A stretch of DNA of 12,606 nt, from positions 1-12,606 of the forward strand of contig CAJXGP010000014.1 in the NCBI GenBank assembly GCA_913053915.1. The letters run 5' to 3'. The position numbers and the translations under genes are program-made. The DNA is from an uncultured Ignavibacteriales bacterium. GTDB taxonomy: Bacteria; Bacteroidota; Ignavibacteria; Ignavibacteriales; Ignavibacteriaceae. The notes beneath the pieces are model-generated. The model searched no databases. It was given only the letters and a program-made list of their open reading frames with translations, and was not told the origin of the DNA. Positions 1-7,979 of this stretch are shown here, one piece after another. Within the stretch, counting starts at the first letter, position 1. Each line of letters starts with the position of its first letter.

Positions 1-1
1 C

Positions 2-1177
2 GGGAGATCAAGGACAAACTATTTCGGTGTGGATGTGGAATCAAATTGGAATAAAACCCCTTCTCAAACGAGCGAAGTAGTTAAATTATTGAAGAAAAGA
101 ATGTTGGAGATTAGTAATACTAAAGTACTTTCTTTGTTTCTAAATTTACATTCCCAGGTGTCCTCTTATTGTACATTCTGGATTCACACAGCGGGTTCAA
201 CAAATTCAAAATATTACAGAAAAGAATATCAATTTGCGAATTTAAATACTTCGGATAACCCATACTTTGCACAGTCGGATTACAGTAAATCTTCATTAAA
301 ATCTTATTTTCCTGAAGGTTGGTTGTGGGCTAATTTCGGCTCGAAAGTAATGGCTTTAACTTATGAAACTCCCTATGATCAATATTCGTCAGGCGAGTGG
401 GTTACTGATAATAACCTTTATAAAATAGGTTCAAGCACTGTGTATGCAATAGCAGAATTTCTGGGATTATCTCACCCTGAACATTTATTATTAGACAATG
501 AAAACGCAAAAATTACAGGAAATTGGGAAAAAGATTCGACCGGACTGCAATTCTTTGGAGATAATTATTTAACAATACCGGGAGGAAGCGGAAATAATTT
601 TGTTTCTTATTCTACTGAGCCGCTTAAAAGAGGTAAATACGATATTTATGGTTGGTGGCCTGCAGATCCAAGTAATGCATATAATACTAATTTTACAATA
701 ACAAATGCCGATACCTCAATAAATTTAATCAAAACTGAACGTACAAATGGAGGACAATGGAATTTTCTAACCGGTTTATCCCTATACAGAGAAGGACAAA
801 TAAATATTAAAGTCGGTGATAAAGCAAACGGAAGGGTAGTTGCAGATGCTTTCCGAATAATATATAGCGGTTCCGTCCAATCGGTTAAACACATTTCTAT
901 TCCGAAAGATTTCACATTATATCAAAATTTCCCTAATCCGTTTAATCCGTCAACTACTATAAGATTTGCATTACAAAATACTTCTTATGTAAAGATGCAA
1001 GTTTTCAACTCCTTAGGGCAATTGATTGCGGTACTGATAGATGAAGTTTTATCACCCGGACAGCATCAAGTAATTTTTGATATTTCCAAGTATAATGGAT
1101 TAAGCAGTGGAATTTACTATTATTATCTTACAACAGATAAATTTGCTGAAGCCAGGGGAATGATTTTACTCAAATGA
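2..1177 (+). CDS. Secreted M14-like zinc carboxypeptidase, C-terminal part (5' end outside window), with golvesin-like and T9SS sorting domains
   Basis: The reading frame is open from base 2, so the gene starts upstream; about 391 residues are visible. Numbering from base 2, GVDVESNW (9-16) aligns with the M14 peptidase segment usually reading GVDLNRNF. NLHS, roughly 50 residues into the fragment, matches the third zinc-ligand histidine, and TYETP near residue 119 matches the catalytic glutamate region. The first two zinc ligands (HxxE) would lie upstream. About 110 residues that follow (GWWPADPS, VVADAFRI) resemble the golvesin/Xly carbohydrate-binding-like domain. The last ~90 residues, beginning at YQNFPNPFNPSTTIRF, are a Type IX secretion type A sorting domain ending in ILLK, so the protein is expected to cross the outer membrane and stay on the surface or be released. 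Odd point: the usual Asn-Arg that binds the substrate carboxylate reads Glu-Ser. Substrate unknown. An internal GTG at 29 is not the real start, because homology continues upstream of it. Confidence 0.8.
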   Translation, partial: GRSRTNYFGVDVESNWNKTPSQTSEVVKLLKKRMLEISNTKVLSLFLNLHSQVSSYCTFWIHTAGSTNSKYYRKEYQFANLNTSDNPYFAQSDYSKSSLKSYFPEGWLWANFGSKVMALTYETPYDQYSSGEWVTDNNLYKIGSSTVYAIAEFLGLSHPEHLLLDNENAKITGNWEKDSTGLQFFGDNYLTIPGGSGNNFVSYSTEPLKRGKYDIYGWWPADPSNAYNTNFTITNADTSINLIKTERTNGGQWNFLTGLSLYREGQINIKVGDKANGRVVADAFRIIYSGSVQSVKHISIPKDFTLYQNFPNPFNPSTTIRFALQNTSYVKMQVFNSLGQLIAVLIDEVLSPGQHQVIFDISKYNGLSSGIYYYYLTTDKFAEARGMILLK

Positions 1178-1197
1178 AGATCATTTGTGAGCCCGGA

Positions 1198-1213
1198 TTA
1201 ATTCTTTAATTAA
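1198..1213. promoter_or_regulatory. AT-rich inverted repeat, candidate Lrp-type operator
   Basis: TTAATT-CTTT-AATTAA is a perfect 6-base dyad with a 4-base spacer. It lies immediately upstream of the candidate promoter of the Lrp-family gene. Lrp/AsnC proteins commonly bind AT-rich imperfect dyads of about 15 bases near their own promoters, so autoregulation is plausible. In AT-rich DNA such a dyad can also arise by chance. Confidence 0.3.
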
Positions 1214-1216
1214 GTG

Positions 1217-1248
1217 TTTGCATTCTATCCAGACACACCTTATATTTA
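1217..1248 (+). promoter_or_regulatory. Candidate Bacteroidota-type promoter for lrp-glnA
   Basis: TTTG at 1217-1220 is followed after 20 bases by TATATTTA at 1241-1248, close to the -33 TTTG / -7 TAnnTTTG pattern of Bacteroidota housekeeping promoters. Transcription would start near 1253, giving a leader of about 35 bases before the ATG at 1289. There is no other obvious site in the 111-base gap. This is a pattern match only. Confidence 0.4.
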
Positions 1249-1288
1249 AAGCTAATAAATTTCTTTTCCTAAAAAATTAAGGCGTTCT

Positions 1289-1735
1289 ATGTTAGACGAC
1301 TTAGATATTAAGATATTAAATATCATTCAAAAAAAAGGTAGAACCAAACGAAATGAGATAGCCGAGGCTATAGGGCTGTCTATTCCTTCAGTGAGTGAAA
1401 GGCTTCATAAACTTGAAGAAAGAGGAGTTATAGAAGGATACTTTGCAAAGGTTAATAGAAAAGCTTTCGGTTATGATATAATGGCTTATATTCAGATTAA
1501 TATGGAATCTTCAAAGTATTATAAAACACTCATTTCCAAAGTAGAAAAAATACCTCAAATTATTGAATGTCATTCCGTACTTGGTGAAGGTTCGCATTTG
1601 TTGAAGACAATAGTTAAAAACTCCGCCGCTTTAGAAAAATTACTTAATGATATCCAATCATGGCCGGGGGTTTTAGCTACTAAAACAACTTTTGTACTTT
1701 CCACAATTAAAGAAACAACAGTTATAGATATCTAA
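1289..1735 (+). CDS. Lrp/AsnC-family transcriptional regulator
   Basis: A 148-residue protein of normal Lrp/AsnC length. The N-terminal winged helix-turn-helix covers about residues 3-60 (LDIKILNIIQKKGR, then the recognition helix around SIPSVSERLHKLEERGVI). The C-terminal RAM (ligand-sensing/oligomerisation) domain covers about 65-145, with an amino-acid-binding-type turn VLGEGSHLLK. Family members usually have Asp at the Ser position of this turn (G-x-x-D-Y-L-L), so ligand preference may differ. The start ATG has only a weak upstream AAGG (1279-1282). It ends 37 bases before glnA with no room for a separate terminator and promoter, so the two are probably co-transcribed and this protein probably controls glutamine synthetase and itself. 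Family is certain; the target is inferred from position. Confidence 0.93.
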   Translation: MLDDLDIKILNIIQKKGRTKRNEIAEAIGLSIPSVSERLHKLEERGVIEGYFAKVNRKAFGYDIMAYIQINMESSKYYKTLISKVEKIPQIIECHSVLGEGSHLLKTIVKNSAALEKLLNDIQSWPGVLATKTTFVLSTIKETTVIDI

Positions 1736-1772
1736 TCATTTTTTAATAACTAAATATATAAAGGTTTAAAAT

Positions 1773-3200
1773 ATGGCAAACTCACAAATTCAAGCTGATG
1801 ATGTTATTAAATACATCAAAACAGATAAGATTAAATATATTGATTTAAAGTTCATGGATTTTCCGGGTCAATGGCAACATTTTACAGTTCCCATAAGTCA
1901 ACTGGATACCGATTCATTTGAAGACGGTTTCGGATTTGACGGCTCGTCTATTAGAGGATGGAAATCGATAAATGAAAGCGATATGATTATTATTCCGGAT
2001 CCAACTACGATGTTTCTTGATCCGTTTGTTGTAGAACCGACTCTAAGTTTAATATGCGATGTTTACGAACCTGCTACAAAGGAAAAATATACCCGATGTC
2101 CTAGAAATATAGCGCAAAAGGCAAATACATATTTGAACTCCACCGGTATAGCGGATACGGTTTATTTCGGACCTGAAGCGGAATTCTTCATTTTTGATGA
2201 TGTCCGTTTCGACTCAAAACCCAATGGATGCTTTTATTCGGTTGATTCGATCGAGGGTAGATGGAACAGCGGCAGAGACGAGGGTCCTAACCTGGGTTAT
2301 AAACCGAGATATAAGGAGGGTTATTTCCCGGTTCCTCCAACGGATGCTTTGATGGATTTAAGAAACGAAATGGTAACCAATTTGATTAATTGCGGTATTG
2401 AAGTGGAAGCGCAACATCATGAGGTTGCAAGCGGCGGACAATGTGAAATTGATCTTCATTTCCAACCTTTGGTTATAGCTGCAGATCAATTATTAATGTT
2501 TAAGTACATTGTTAAAAATACCGCCAAGAGAAACAATAAAACGGTTACGTATATGCCGAAACCTATCTTAAGCGATAACGGCAGCGGTATGCATATTCAT
2601 ACTTCTCTTTGGAAAAAAGGCGAACCTTTATTTTCCGGTTCAGGATATGCGGGGTTAAGTGAAATGGGACTTTATTTTATTGGTGGTATATTAAAGCATG
2701 CCGCTTCACTTTTATCATTTACCAATCCCACTACAAACTCTTATAAAAGATTAGTGCCGGGATTTGAAGCGCCCGTAAACTTAGCATACTCACAACGGAA
2801 CAGAAGCGCTTCGATTAGAATTCCTATGTATTCCACAAACCCTAAGACAAAACGAATCGAATTCAGATGCCCGGATCCATCCGGCAATCCTTACCTGGCT
2901 TTTTCCGCAATATTAATGGCCGGTCTAGACGGAGTAATTAATCGGATCGACCCGGGTGAACCGTTAGATAAAGATATTTATGATCTGTCGCCTGAAGAAT
3001 TAAAAGATGTTCCCTCAACTCCCGAAAGCTTAAGCGCTGCATTAAAAGCTTTATCGGAAGACCACGAATATTTACTGAAGGGTGATGTTTTTACGGCGGA
3101 TGTAATAGAAACATGGATTAAATATAAAACAGATAAAGAAATTAAACCGATGGCATTACAGCCGCATCCGTACGAATTCAGTCTATATTACGATGTATAA
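1773..3200 (+). CDS. glnA: Type I glutamine synthetase (GSI-beta type)
   Basis: Makes glutamine from glutamate, ammonia and ATP in the cytoplasm, the main entry of ammonia into metabolism. The 475-residue length fits bacterial GSI dodecamers. Visible motifs: GFDGSS at 54-59 (active-site loop), PEAEFF at 134-139 with metal-binding glutamates, HHEVASGGQ at 215-223, NGSGMHIH at 269-276 (ATP/metal signature), [10 protein letters not shown] at 342-351, and the C-terminal [20 protein letters not shown] at 402-409 matches the adenylylation loop of GSI-beta, with Tyr403 as the modifiable tyrosine, so control by a GlnE-type adenylyltransferase is possible; no glnE is in this window. AAGG at 1761-1764 is a weak ribosome binding site eight bases before the ATG. 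It follows the Lrp-family gene in an apparent operon and is followed by a hairpin terminator. Confidence 0.97.
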   Translation: MANSQIQADDVIKYIKTDKIKYIDLKFMDFPGQWQHFTVPISQLDTDSFEDGFGFDGSSIRGWKSINESDMIIIPDPTTMFLDPFVVEPTLSLICDVYEPATKEKYTRCPRNIAQKANTYLNSTGIADTVYFGPEAEFFIFDDVRFDSKPNGCFYSVDSIEGRWNSGRDEGPNLGYKPRYKEGYFPVPPTDALMDLRNEMVTNLINCGIEVEAQHHEVASGGQCEIDLHFQPLVIAADQLLMFKYIVKNTAKRNNKTVTYMPKPILSDNGSGMHIHTSLWKKGEPLFSGSGYAGLSEMGLYFIGGILKHAASLLSFTNPTTNSYKRLVPGFEAPVNLAYSQRNRSASIRIPMYSTNPKTKRIEFRCPDPSGNPYLAFSAILMAGLDGVINRIDPGEPLDKDIYDLSPEELKDVPSTPESLSAALKALSEDHEYLLKGDVFTADVIETWIKYKTDKEIKPMALQPHPYEFSLYYDV

Positions 3201-3225
3201 AAATTAAGTATGATTGGTTAATCAT

Positions 3226-3256
3226 GGAGGCGAATTAATGATCCGCCTCTCTTTCT
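3226..3256 (+). terminator. Probable rho-independent terminator of glnA
   Basis: GAGGCG (3227-3232) pairs with CGCCTC (3244-3249) around an 11-base loop, and the stem is followed by the U-rich run TCTTTCT. It lies 26 bases after the glnA stop, in the gap before the convergent gene ending at 3307. The opposite strand has no U tract after the stem, so it should work mainly for glnA. Confidence 0.65.
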
Positions 3257-3306
3257 ATAAACTGAAAAACTTAAAATGGATTCATAAATTAAAAAGCAAA
3301 AATTAC

Positions 3307-3651
3307 CTAGCTGTTTTTTCCTACCCATTCTTTCCAAACTTCCGGTTCATAACCAACAGTTACAAGTTTCCCATTTCGTACAATAGGCGTTATAAATAAG
3401 AGAGGATCATTTAGTAATTCCTCTTCAATATTGAATACCATAAATTTGAGATTTCTCTTTTGATATTGTTTCCCTTCTTTATCTATTAAATCTTCTAATG
3501 AAATGACTTTCGATATATTATTTAACTCACCTTTTGAAATTTCTTTTTCGGTAAGCTCTCTGAAATGATATTTTATTCTTCTTTCCTTAAAAAATCTTTC
3601 GGCTTTACGCGTAGCTTTACATTTTTTTGTCCCGAATATTTGAATATTCAT
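3307..3651 (-). CDS. ArsC/Spx-family thioredoxin-fold protein (arsenate reductase-like), one cysteine
   Basis: A 114-residue protein with the ArsC/Spx/YffB fold pattern: an N-terminal beta strand, then GTKKCKATRKAERFF with the candidate catalytic Cys11, and TPIVRNGKLVTVGYEPEVW near the C-terminus carrying the cis-proline of thioredoxin folds. The active site is C-x-x-T rather than the CxxC of Spx, and the arginine of the ArsC RPIV motif reads Thr (TPIV), so classical arsenate reduction is doubtful. Cys11 is the only cysteine, so any chemistry would need an external thiol. Such proteins are often labelled arsenate reductase family without proof. It is on the same strand as rsmF and bshA but 286 bases beyond rsmF, so probably a separate unit. 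A weak GGAGA lies about 13 bases upstream of the ATG. Confidence 0.82.
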   Translation of the reverse strand: MNIQIFGTKKCKATRKAERFFKERRIKYHFRELTEKEISKGELNNISKVISLEDLIDKEGKQYQKRNLKFMVFNIEEELLNDPLLFITPIVRNGKLVTVGYEPEVWKEWVGKNS

Positions 3652-3937
3652 ACTAAATTTTTGTATCTCCGATTTTTATTTTACATGATAAATTGATTTA
3701 TTAAATTAGATAAAATATGCACCTTGTAAAAGTTTAATTCGAGTAAAAATATATAACTCGTTTATTTTATTTTTAACATTACGTCTTGTCTCATCATTCG
3801 TATCCTTTTTTTTTAGTATAAAAAACCAAAATATCTTTCATCGTGTTAAAATATTGACCGTTAAAAGTGAGCGAATATTGTGCACCTCGCTTCCGTGAGA
3901 AGTTATGAGAATAGTTACATCGGCTTCATTACGGTCT
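3652..3937. other. Intergenic region between the ArsC-like gene and the methyltransferase gene
   Basis: Very AT-rich 286 bases with no credible gene on either strand. It must hold the promoter of the ArsC-like gene and the 3' end of the methyltransferase transcript, but I see no convincing promoter pair. A short stem CGAGT/ACTCG (3740-3760) followed by a U-rich run points along the + strand, where no gene needs ending. Confidence 0.5.
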
Positions 3938-5383
3938 CTAACAAGTAACAATTTCCTGGGTTCTTTTTGAACGGGGAAATCGGCTTTTAATTCCCCTATC
4001 GGTAACAACGGCAGCGCCGAGAATCGAATCATTATACTTTATTGCGCATTGTCCGTTACCGGAGAAATGATTTTTTATAACACCACCTTCCAAATAAGTT
4101 TTAAGTTCATTTCGATCGACAATTTCATAAATATTCTCGGTAATGAAATTTTGTAAAACTTGTGCCGCTTGAGTATGTAAAGTAATTCCACCTTTTTTAT
4201 CTATTACTCCGAAACGTGTTCCGATTCTCTCAAATATAGAAAAGTTTTGATCTTCCCAATCATTGGCAATAAAATACACGTTGTTTTTCTTAATAAGATA
4301 TTTGTATTTTGATAAAACACTGCCGGAAATTCCAAAATCATTTTCTATGTTTGATAGTAAGTTTCTTACTTCCTTGTTATTGTAACTTAGAAGCGTTAGA
4401 TCACCTCGTTTTAATTTTATTAATTCGGAGGAATTGGTTTTATTTGTTTTGCGAAGTTTGATAATAAAAAATCCGTCCGAATCAGCTTCCCATGGTAATA
4501 TCCTTCTTGCTTTATTAATTTGAGGATTCAATCGAATATTTTTATATGAAGTGAAGCCGTCATGAGACTTAATCGGCAGCTCAATATTTTCTATTTCAAT
4601 AGGATATTTTTTTAATACCTTATCGATTATAAACTCGTTTTCCTCAACAGTGAGCGTACACGTAGAATAAACAACTTCACCGCCGACTTTAAGCATTTTT
4701 ATAGCGGCTATTAAAAGACGAAGCTGCAAATTCCCCAATCGTTCTGCCCGGTCAATTGACCACCATTTGCTTACTTCTTCTTTTTTTTGAATAATTCCCA
4801 GTCCGCTGCACGGCGCGTCAACTAATATTTTATCAAAATGTTCGAAGAATATTTTACTTAACAATTCGCCTTTATTATGTAACACTGCAGCATTTACGAT
4901 ATTCATCCGGTCAAGATTATATACCAATACTTTAATTCTATCTAATGCGATTTCATTAGCAATTAAAGTACCTCGATTTTCCATCAATTCGGCAAGTCCG
5001 GTTGTTTTAGACCCCGGGGCTGAACAAAGATCAAGCACAACATCATCTTTTGCCGGGTTTAATATCATAGGCGGAATCATTGATGATAATCCTTGAATAT
5101 AATAATCTCCTATTATATGCTCAACTGTTTTACCGGCTAAATTTTTATTATCCAATACTTTTAAAGAATATGGAAAATCCGGTAAAGATTCGGTTTGAAT
5201 TTTATAATATTCTTTTAGCTTTTTTATTAATTTATTTTTAGTAGTTTTTAGAGAATTTATTCTTAAATATTGAGCAGGTTTGTTTTGAATAAAATTAATA
5301 TATTTATTTGCGGATTCTTCACCGAATAGATAGCGGAAATAATTGTAAAGGTTGTTGCTGAATTCAATTAAATTTTTACTCAA
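3938..5383 (-). CDS. RsmF/RsmB-like 16S rRNA m5C methyltransferase (NOL1/NOP2/Sun family)
   Basis: Transfers a methyl group from S-adenosylmethionine to C5 of a cytosine in rRNA. The 481 residues show an N-terminal RNA-recognition segment (about 1-110, with YLRINSLK), then the Rossmann methyltransferase: motif I DLCSAPGSKT at 118-127, motif IV DAPCSG at 189-194 (Cys192, product release) and motif VI STCTL at 240-244 (Cys242, the expected covalent nucleophile). About 170 C-terminal residues fit the PUA-like tail of RsmF/YebU, supporting RsmF rather than plain RsmB. The only usable start is TTG at 5383-5381: an in-frame stop lies about 11 codons upstream and the first internal Met is residue 102, inside conserved sequence. 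No clear ribosome binding site is seen. It lies 178 bases downstream of bshA on the same strand. Confidence 0.9.
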   Translation of the reverse strand: MSKNLIEFSNNLYNYFRYLFGEESANKYINFIQNKPAQYLRINSLKTTKNKLIKKLKEYYKIQTESLPDFPYSLKVLDNKNLAGKTVEHIIGDYYIQGLSSMIPPMILNPAKDDVVLDLCSAPGSKTTGLAELMENRGTLIANEIALDRIKVLVYNLDRMNIVNAAVLHNKGELLSKIFFEHFDKILVDAPCSGLGIIQKKEEVSKWWSIDRAERLGNLQLRLLIAAIKMLKVGGEVVYSTCTLTVEENEFIIDKVLKKYPIEIENIELPIKSHDGFTSYKNIRLNPQINKARRILPWEADSDGFFIIKLRKTNKTNSSELIKLKRGDLTLLSYNNKEVRNLLSNIENDFGISGSVLSKYKYLIKKNNVYFIANDWEDQNFSIFERIGTRFGVIDKKGGITLHTQAAQVLQNFITENIYEIVDRNELKTYLEGGVIKNHFSGNGQCAIKYNDSILGAAVVTDRGIKSRFPRSKRTQEIVTC

Positions 5384-5561
5384 TGTCTTATTAAGTTTAA
5401 TAGTCGAAATATTTCATTGATAGTGTAGACAGAATTTCTATAGTAAGAATTTCAAAAGAGCCGAAAAACTCTGAGCCCATCATCAAAGTTTTGCAACGAA
5501 GTTCAATTTTGTTGAATATTTTCGAATGAACAACAAGTAAGTATGTAGATTTCCAGCTTTT
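5384..5561. other. Intergenic region between bshA and the methyltransferase gene
   Basis: 178 AT-rich bases without a gene. AGAATTTC occurs twice about 15 bases apart, and there are only short AT stems. I see neither a good terminator for bshA nor a clear promoter for the methyltransferase gene, so it is undecided whether they share a transcript. Confidence 0.4.
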
Positions 5562-6686
5562 CTATTGATCTAATATCTTTTTATAATAGTCTTCGTACAT
5601 GGGTATAACAACGGACTTATCGAAATATTCCACTGCTCGTTTTCTTGAATTTGCAGAAAAGAGCTCATACTTTTTTTGATTAGTAAGAAGATCAATCGCG
5701 TATTTCGCCATTCTGTCAATATCCCCGATTTCGGCGATATAACCCGTTTCATTATGTCTAATTAATTCAGGTAAGCCGCCAACACTGGAACTAACAACAG
5801 GAATGCCGCAAGCCATTGCTTCGAGAGCAGCTAATCCAAAACTTTCGGATTGAGAAGGGATTAAAAATAAATCGGCAGCATTAAGAATCTCAACAAGTCC
5901 GTCTTGTTTTCCTAAGAATTTTACAAGATCAACTAAATGCAATTCTCTGCAAAGCCGTTCACATTCGGATCTATCGGGTCCATCTCCTACTAAAATCAGG
6001 CGAGATGGAATTTCTTTTCGTACAATGTCGAATATTCTAATAGTATCGGTAACCCGTTTAACAACTCTAAAATTTGAGGTATGAACAAGGAGTTTTTCAC
6101 CTTTTGGAGCTAAATGATCTCTGAAATTACCATCCTTCACGGGCTTATACAAATTAGTATCAATAAAATTAGGAATAACCCGAATATCTTTATCGATATT
6201 ATAATTTGTGATGGTTTTTTCTTTTAAGAAACGGGAGACCGCAGTAACCCCGTCACTCTGTTCAATACTAAATTTAACCAAAGGCAAAAATGAAGGTTCC
6301 AAACCGACAAGAGTTATATCGGTGCCATGTAAAGTGGTTATGATTTTTAATTCCCTTTTATCTTTAAGCATCTGTTTTGCCAGGTATGCGCTTGTAGCAT
6401 GAGGTATAGCATAATGTACATGCAACAAATCCAGCTTTTCAAATTCGGCAACTTCAACCATTTTGCTTGCAAGTGCAAGACTGTATAGCGGAAATTCAAA
6501 AAGCGGATAACTGCACATTTCCACTTCATGAAAAACTACATTTTCAATAAAGTTTGTCAAACGGAATGGAAGCGCATAACTAATAAAATGGACTTCATAT
6601 CCTCGTAATGCCAAAGCTTTACCAAGCTCGGTTGCAATCACACCGCTTCCACCGTAAGTCGGATAACAGGTTATTCCAATTTTCAT
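5562..6686 (-). CDS. bshA: N-acetyl-alpha-D-glucosaminyl L-malate synthase BshA (bacillithiol pathway)
   Basis: A GT4-family retaining glycosyltransferase joining GlcNAc from UDP-GlcNAc to L-malate, the first step of bacillithiol synthesis in the cytoplasm. The 374 residues match the usual BshA length. MKIGITCYPTYGGSG at the N-terminus is characteristic of BshA, and LLHVHYAIPHA (88-97) and HGTD (120-123) are typical of the subfamily. The nucleotide-sugar site shows VGDGPD (233-238) and the E-x7-E motif ESFGLAALE (281-289). I chose the ATG at 6686-6684 because conserved sequence starts there; the frame is open for 28 more codons to an ATG at 6770, but that extension is AT-rich and not conserved. 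No strong ribosome binding site. The later-step genes bshB and bshC are not in this window. Confidence 0.92.
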   Translation of the reverse strand: MKIGITCYPTYGGSGVIATELGKALALRGYEVHFISYALPFRLTNFIENVVFHEVEMCSYPLFEFPLYSLALASKMVEVAEFEKLDLLHVHYAIPHATSAYLAKQMLKDKRELKIITTLHGTDITLVGLEPSFLPLVKFSIEQSDGVTAVSRFLKEKTITNYNIDKDIRVIPNFIDTNLYKPVKDGNFRDHLAPKGEKLLVHTSNFRVVKRVTDTIRIFDIVRKEIPSRLILVGDGPDRSECERLCRELHLVDLVKFLGKQDGLVEILNAADLFLIPSQSESFGLAALEAMACGIPVVSSSVGGLPELIRHNETGYIAEIGDIDRMAKYAIDLLTNQKKYELFSANSRKRAVEYFDKSVVIPMYEDYYKKILDQ

Positions 6687-6936
6687 ATTTTTTTTTAATT
6701 TTATCAGGGATAATTTTGAAAATTTAATCGTAATAATATAAGTTAAATTATTGAAATGTATGTGCAACATTCGAAAACTTGAACAATTGGTGTGATGTAA
6801 AGCTAAGCAGTTGATTTAAATTTAATAAATGGAACGCCGATGGTTATGAAAGAAATCAATCTATATTATTTTATTAAGCTTGGTCTTTATATTTACAATA
6901 TCATTGGATATTGCCGGTAAAATCAAGTTTAGATAA

Positions 6937-6993
6937 AAAGGTATTTTCCTTGTGAAAATCTTTGATGACTGTTAATATTTATATTTCGAAAAC
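6937..6993 (+). repeat. Intergenic promoter-like element, copy 1
   Basis: This ~57-base stretch matches 10816-10873 with one single-base indel and scattered substitutions. Shared blocks are AAAGGTATTT, CTTGTGAA, AATCTTTG, TGTT, ATATT and GAAAAC. Both copies are intergenic and on the + strand, one before the kinase operon and one before tRNA-Arg. Confidence 0.6.
6961..6988 (+). promoter_or_regulatory. Candidate promoter of the kinase-reductase-amylase operon
   Basis: TTTG (6961-6964), 17 bases, then TATTTCG (6982-6988), close to the Bacteroidota -33/-7 pattern. The same two boxes at the same spacing occur before tRNA-Arg. Transcription would start near 6994, leaving a leader of about 98 bases before the ATG at 7092. 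Confidence 0.45.
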
Positions 6994-7091
6994 TTGTAAA
7001 TTACACTTTTGAATATACCTCATTTATAATTCTTTTAAATTTAATCTGCGTATTTTAAATTTGGTTTTTATTATAATATTTATTTTTGTAA

Positions 7092-7979
7092 ATGAAGTTA
7101 TTAGTAATTGGGCACTCGGTTGAAGATCATATCGAGTTAAATGGAAGCGTGCAAATAAAACCCGGCGGTATCTTTTATACAGTTAATGCTCTTAAAAATT
7201 TTATAGAGAAGGACGATGAAATTTATTTATGCACGTCTGTGGAAAACACAAATGAAATTTTATTTGATGAGGTTTATGGAAAATTAAACAGAGAATATTT
7301 TCAGTCTGTGGAAAAAATACCGAGGGTGTATCTCACTCTTCATGATTTTAAAGAAAGAGATGAAAGGTATGAAAATATAACTAAGAATTTGGATATAAAA
7401 CCGGATGATTTCAATTTATTTGATGGAATTTTATTAAATATGATTACAGGCTTTGATCTAACTTTATTTCAATTAAAAGAAATCCGAAGAAATTATAAAG
7501 GATTAATTTATTTAGATGTTCATACTCTTTCCCGTGGTCTCTATGAAAATTATAAAAGAGATTTTCGTGTAATTCCAAATTTTGATGAATGGGCTTCATG
7601 TGTCGATATTATTCAGGTAAATGAAAATGAATTTAATACTTTAAGTTCCAAAATCGATAGGCTTGAAGTTGTTAAGGATTTATTAAATTTAGGAGTAAAA
7701 TTTCTAATTATAACTAAAAGAAGCAGGGGAGCGAGAGTTTACTGTTTATTAAAAAGTGAAGTAGTTTCTATGTTCCAAAAAGGATTACAAGTGAAAGAAA
7801 ACAACAAAATAGGATGCGGTGATATTTTTGGGGCAATATTTTTTTATACTTATATTAAGTTTAATAATTTAAATAAATCATTACGGTTTGCAAATATTGC
7901 AGGCGCTTGTGCCGTTTCTTATATGGACTTATCCTGCTATAAAGATTTGAAAGAAGATGTTATCAAACGATATAATTAA
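7092..7979 (+). CDS. PfkB/ribokinase-family carbohydrate kinase
   Basis: Expected to phosphorylate a sugar, nucleoside or related alcohol with ATP in the cytoplasm. The 295 residues fit the family. PGG at 24-26 with Asn32 matches the N-terminal substrate-binding signature, NENE at 177-180 is the NxxE Mg/phosphate motif, and GCGDIFGA at 241-248 is the C-terminal signature with catalytic Asp244 (usually GAGD). The segment before it reads NNKI where many members have DTT, so it is a divergent subgroup and the substrate cannot be named. It is the first gene of an operon: its last 23 bases overlap the next gene. No Shine-Dalgarno is seen before the ATG; the leader is almost pure A/T. Confidence 0.85.
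   Translation: MKLLVIGHSVEDHIELNGSVQIKPGGIFYTVNALKNFIEKDDEIYLCTSVENTNEILFDEVYGKLNREYFQSVEKIPRVYLTLHDFKERDERYENITKNLDIKPDDFNLFDGILLNMITGFDLTLFQLKEIRRNYKGLIYLDVHTLSRGLYENYKRDFRVIPNFDEWASCVDIIQVNENEFNTLSSKIDRLEVVKDLLNLGVKFLIITKRSRGARVYCLLKSEVVSMFQKGLQVKENNKIGCGDIFGAIFFYTYIKFNNLNKSLRFANIAGACAVSYMDLSCYKDLKEDVIKRYN

Larger units (their letters stand above)
6687..7091. other. Divergent intergenic region between bshA and the kinase operon
   Basis: 405 bases without a credible gene. It must carry the start signals for bshA (leftward) and the kinase-reductase-amylase operon (rightward). The rightward promoter candidate is the element at 6937-6993. The 12-mer TTCGAAAACTTG occurs exactly twice, at 6770-6781 and 6985-6996, the second overlapping the end of that element. 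No clear promoter is visible for bshA. Confidence 0.5.

Noticed and set aside
3214..3399. Short + strand reading frame of 61 codons after glnA
   Set aside because: It spans the glnA terminator hairpin and overlaps the 3' end of the ArsC-like gene; its composition is not protein-like.
3740..3760. CGAGT/ACTCG stem followed by a U-rich run
   Set aside because: The U tract is on the + strand, where no gene needs a terminator; a five-pair stem in AT-rich DNA is likely chance.
3838..4032. Minus-strand 64-codon frame overlapping the methyltransferase 3' end
   Set aside because: Mostly an alternative frame of the methyltransferase gene; no family resemblance and no sign of a frameshifted C-terminus.
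6687..6770. 28-codon N-terminal extension of BshA
   Set aside because: Conserved BshA sequence starts exactly at MKIGITCYPT; the upstream part is AT-rich and unlike the family.
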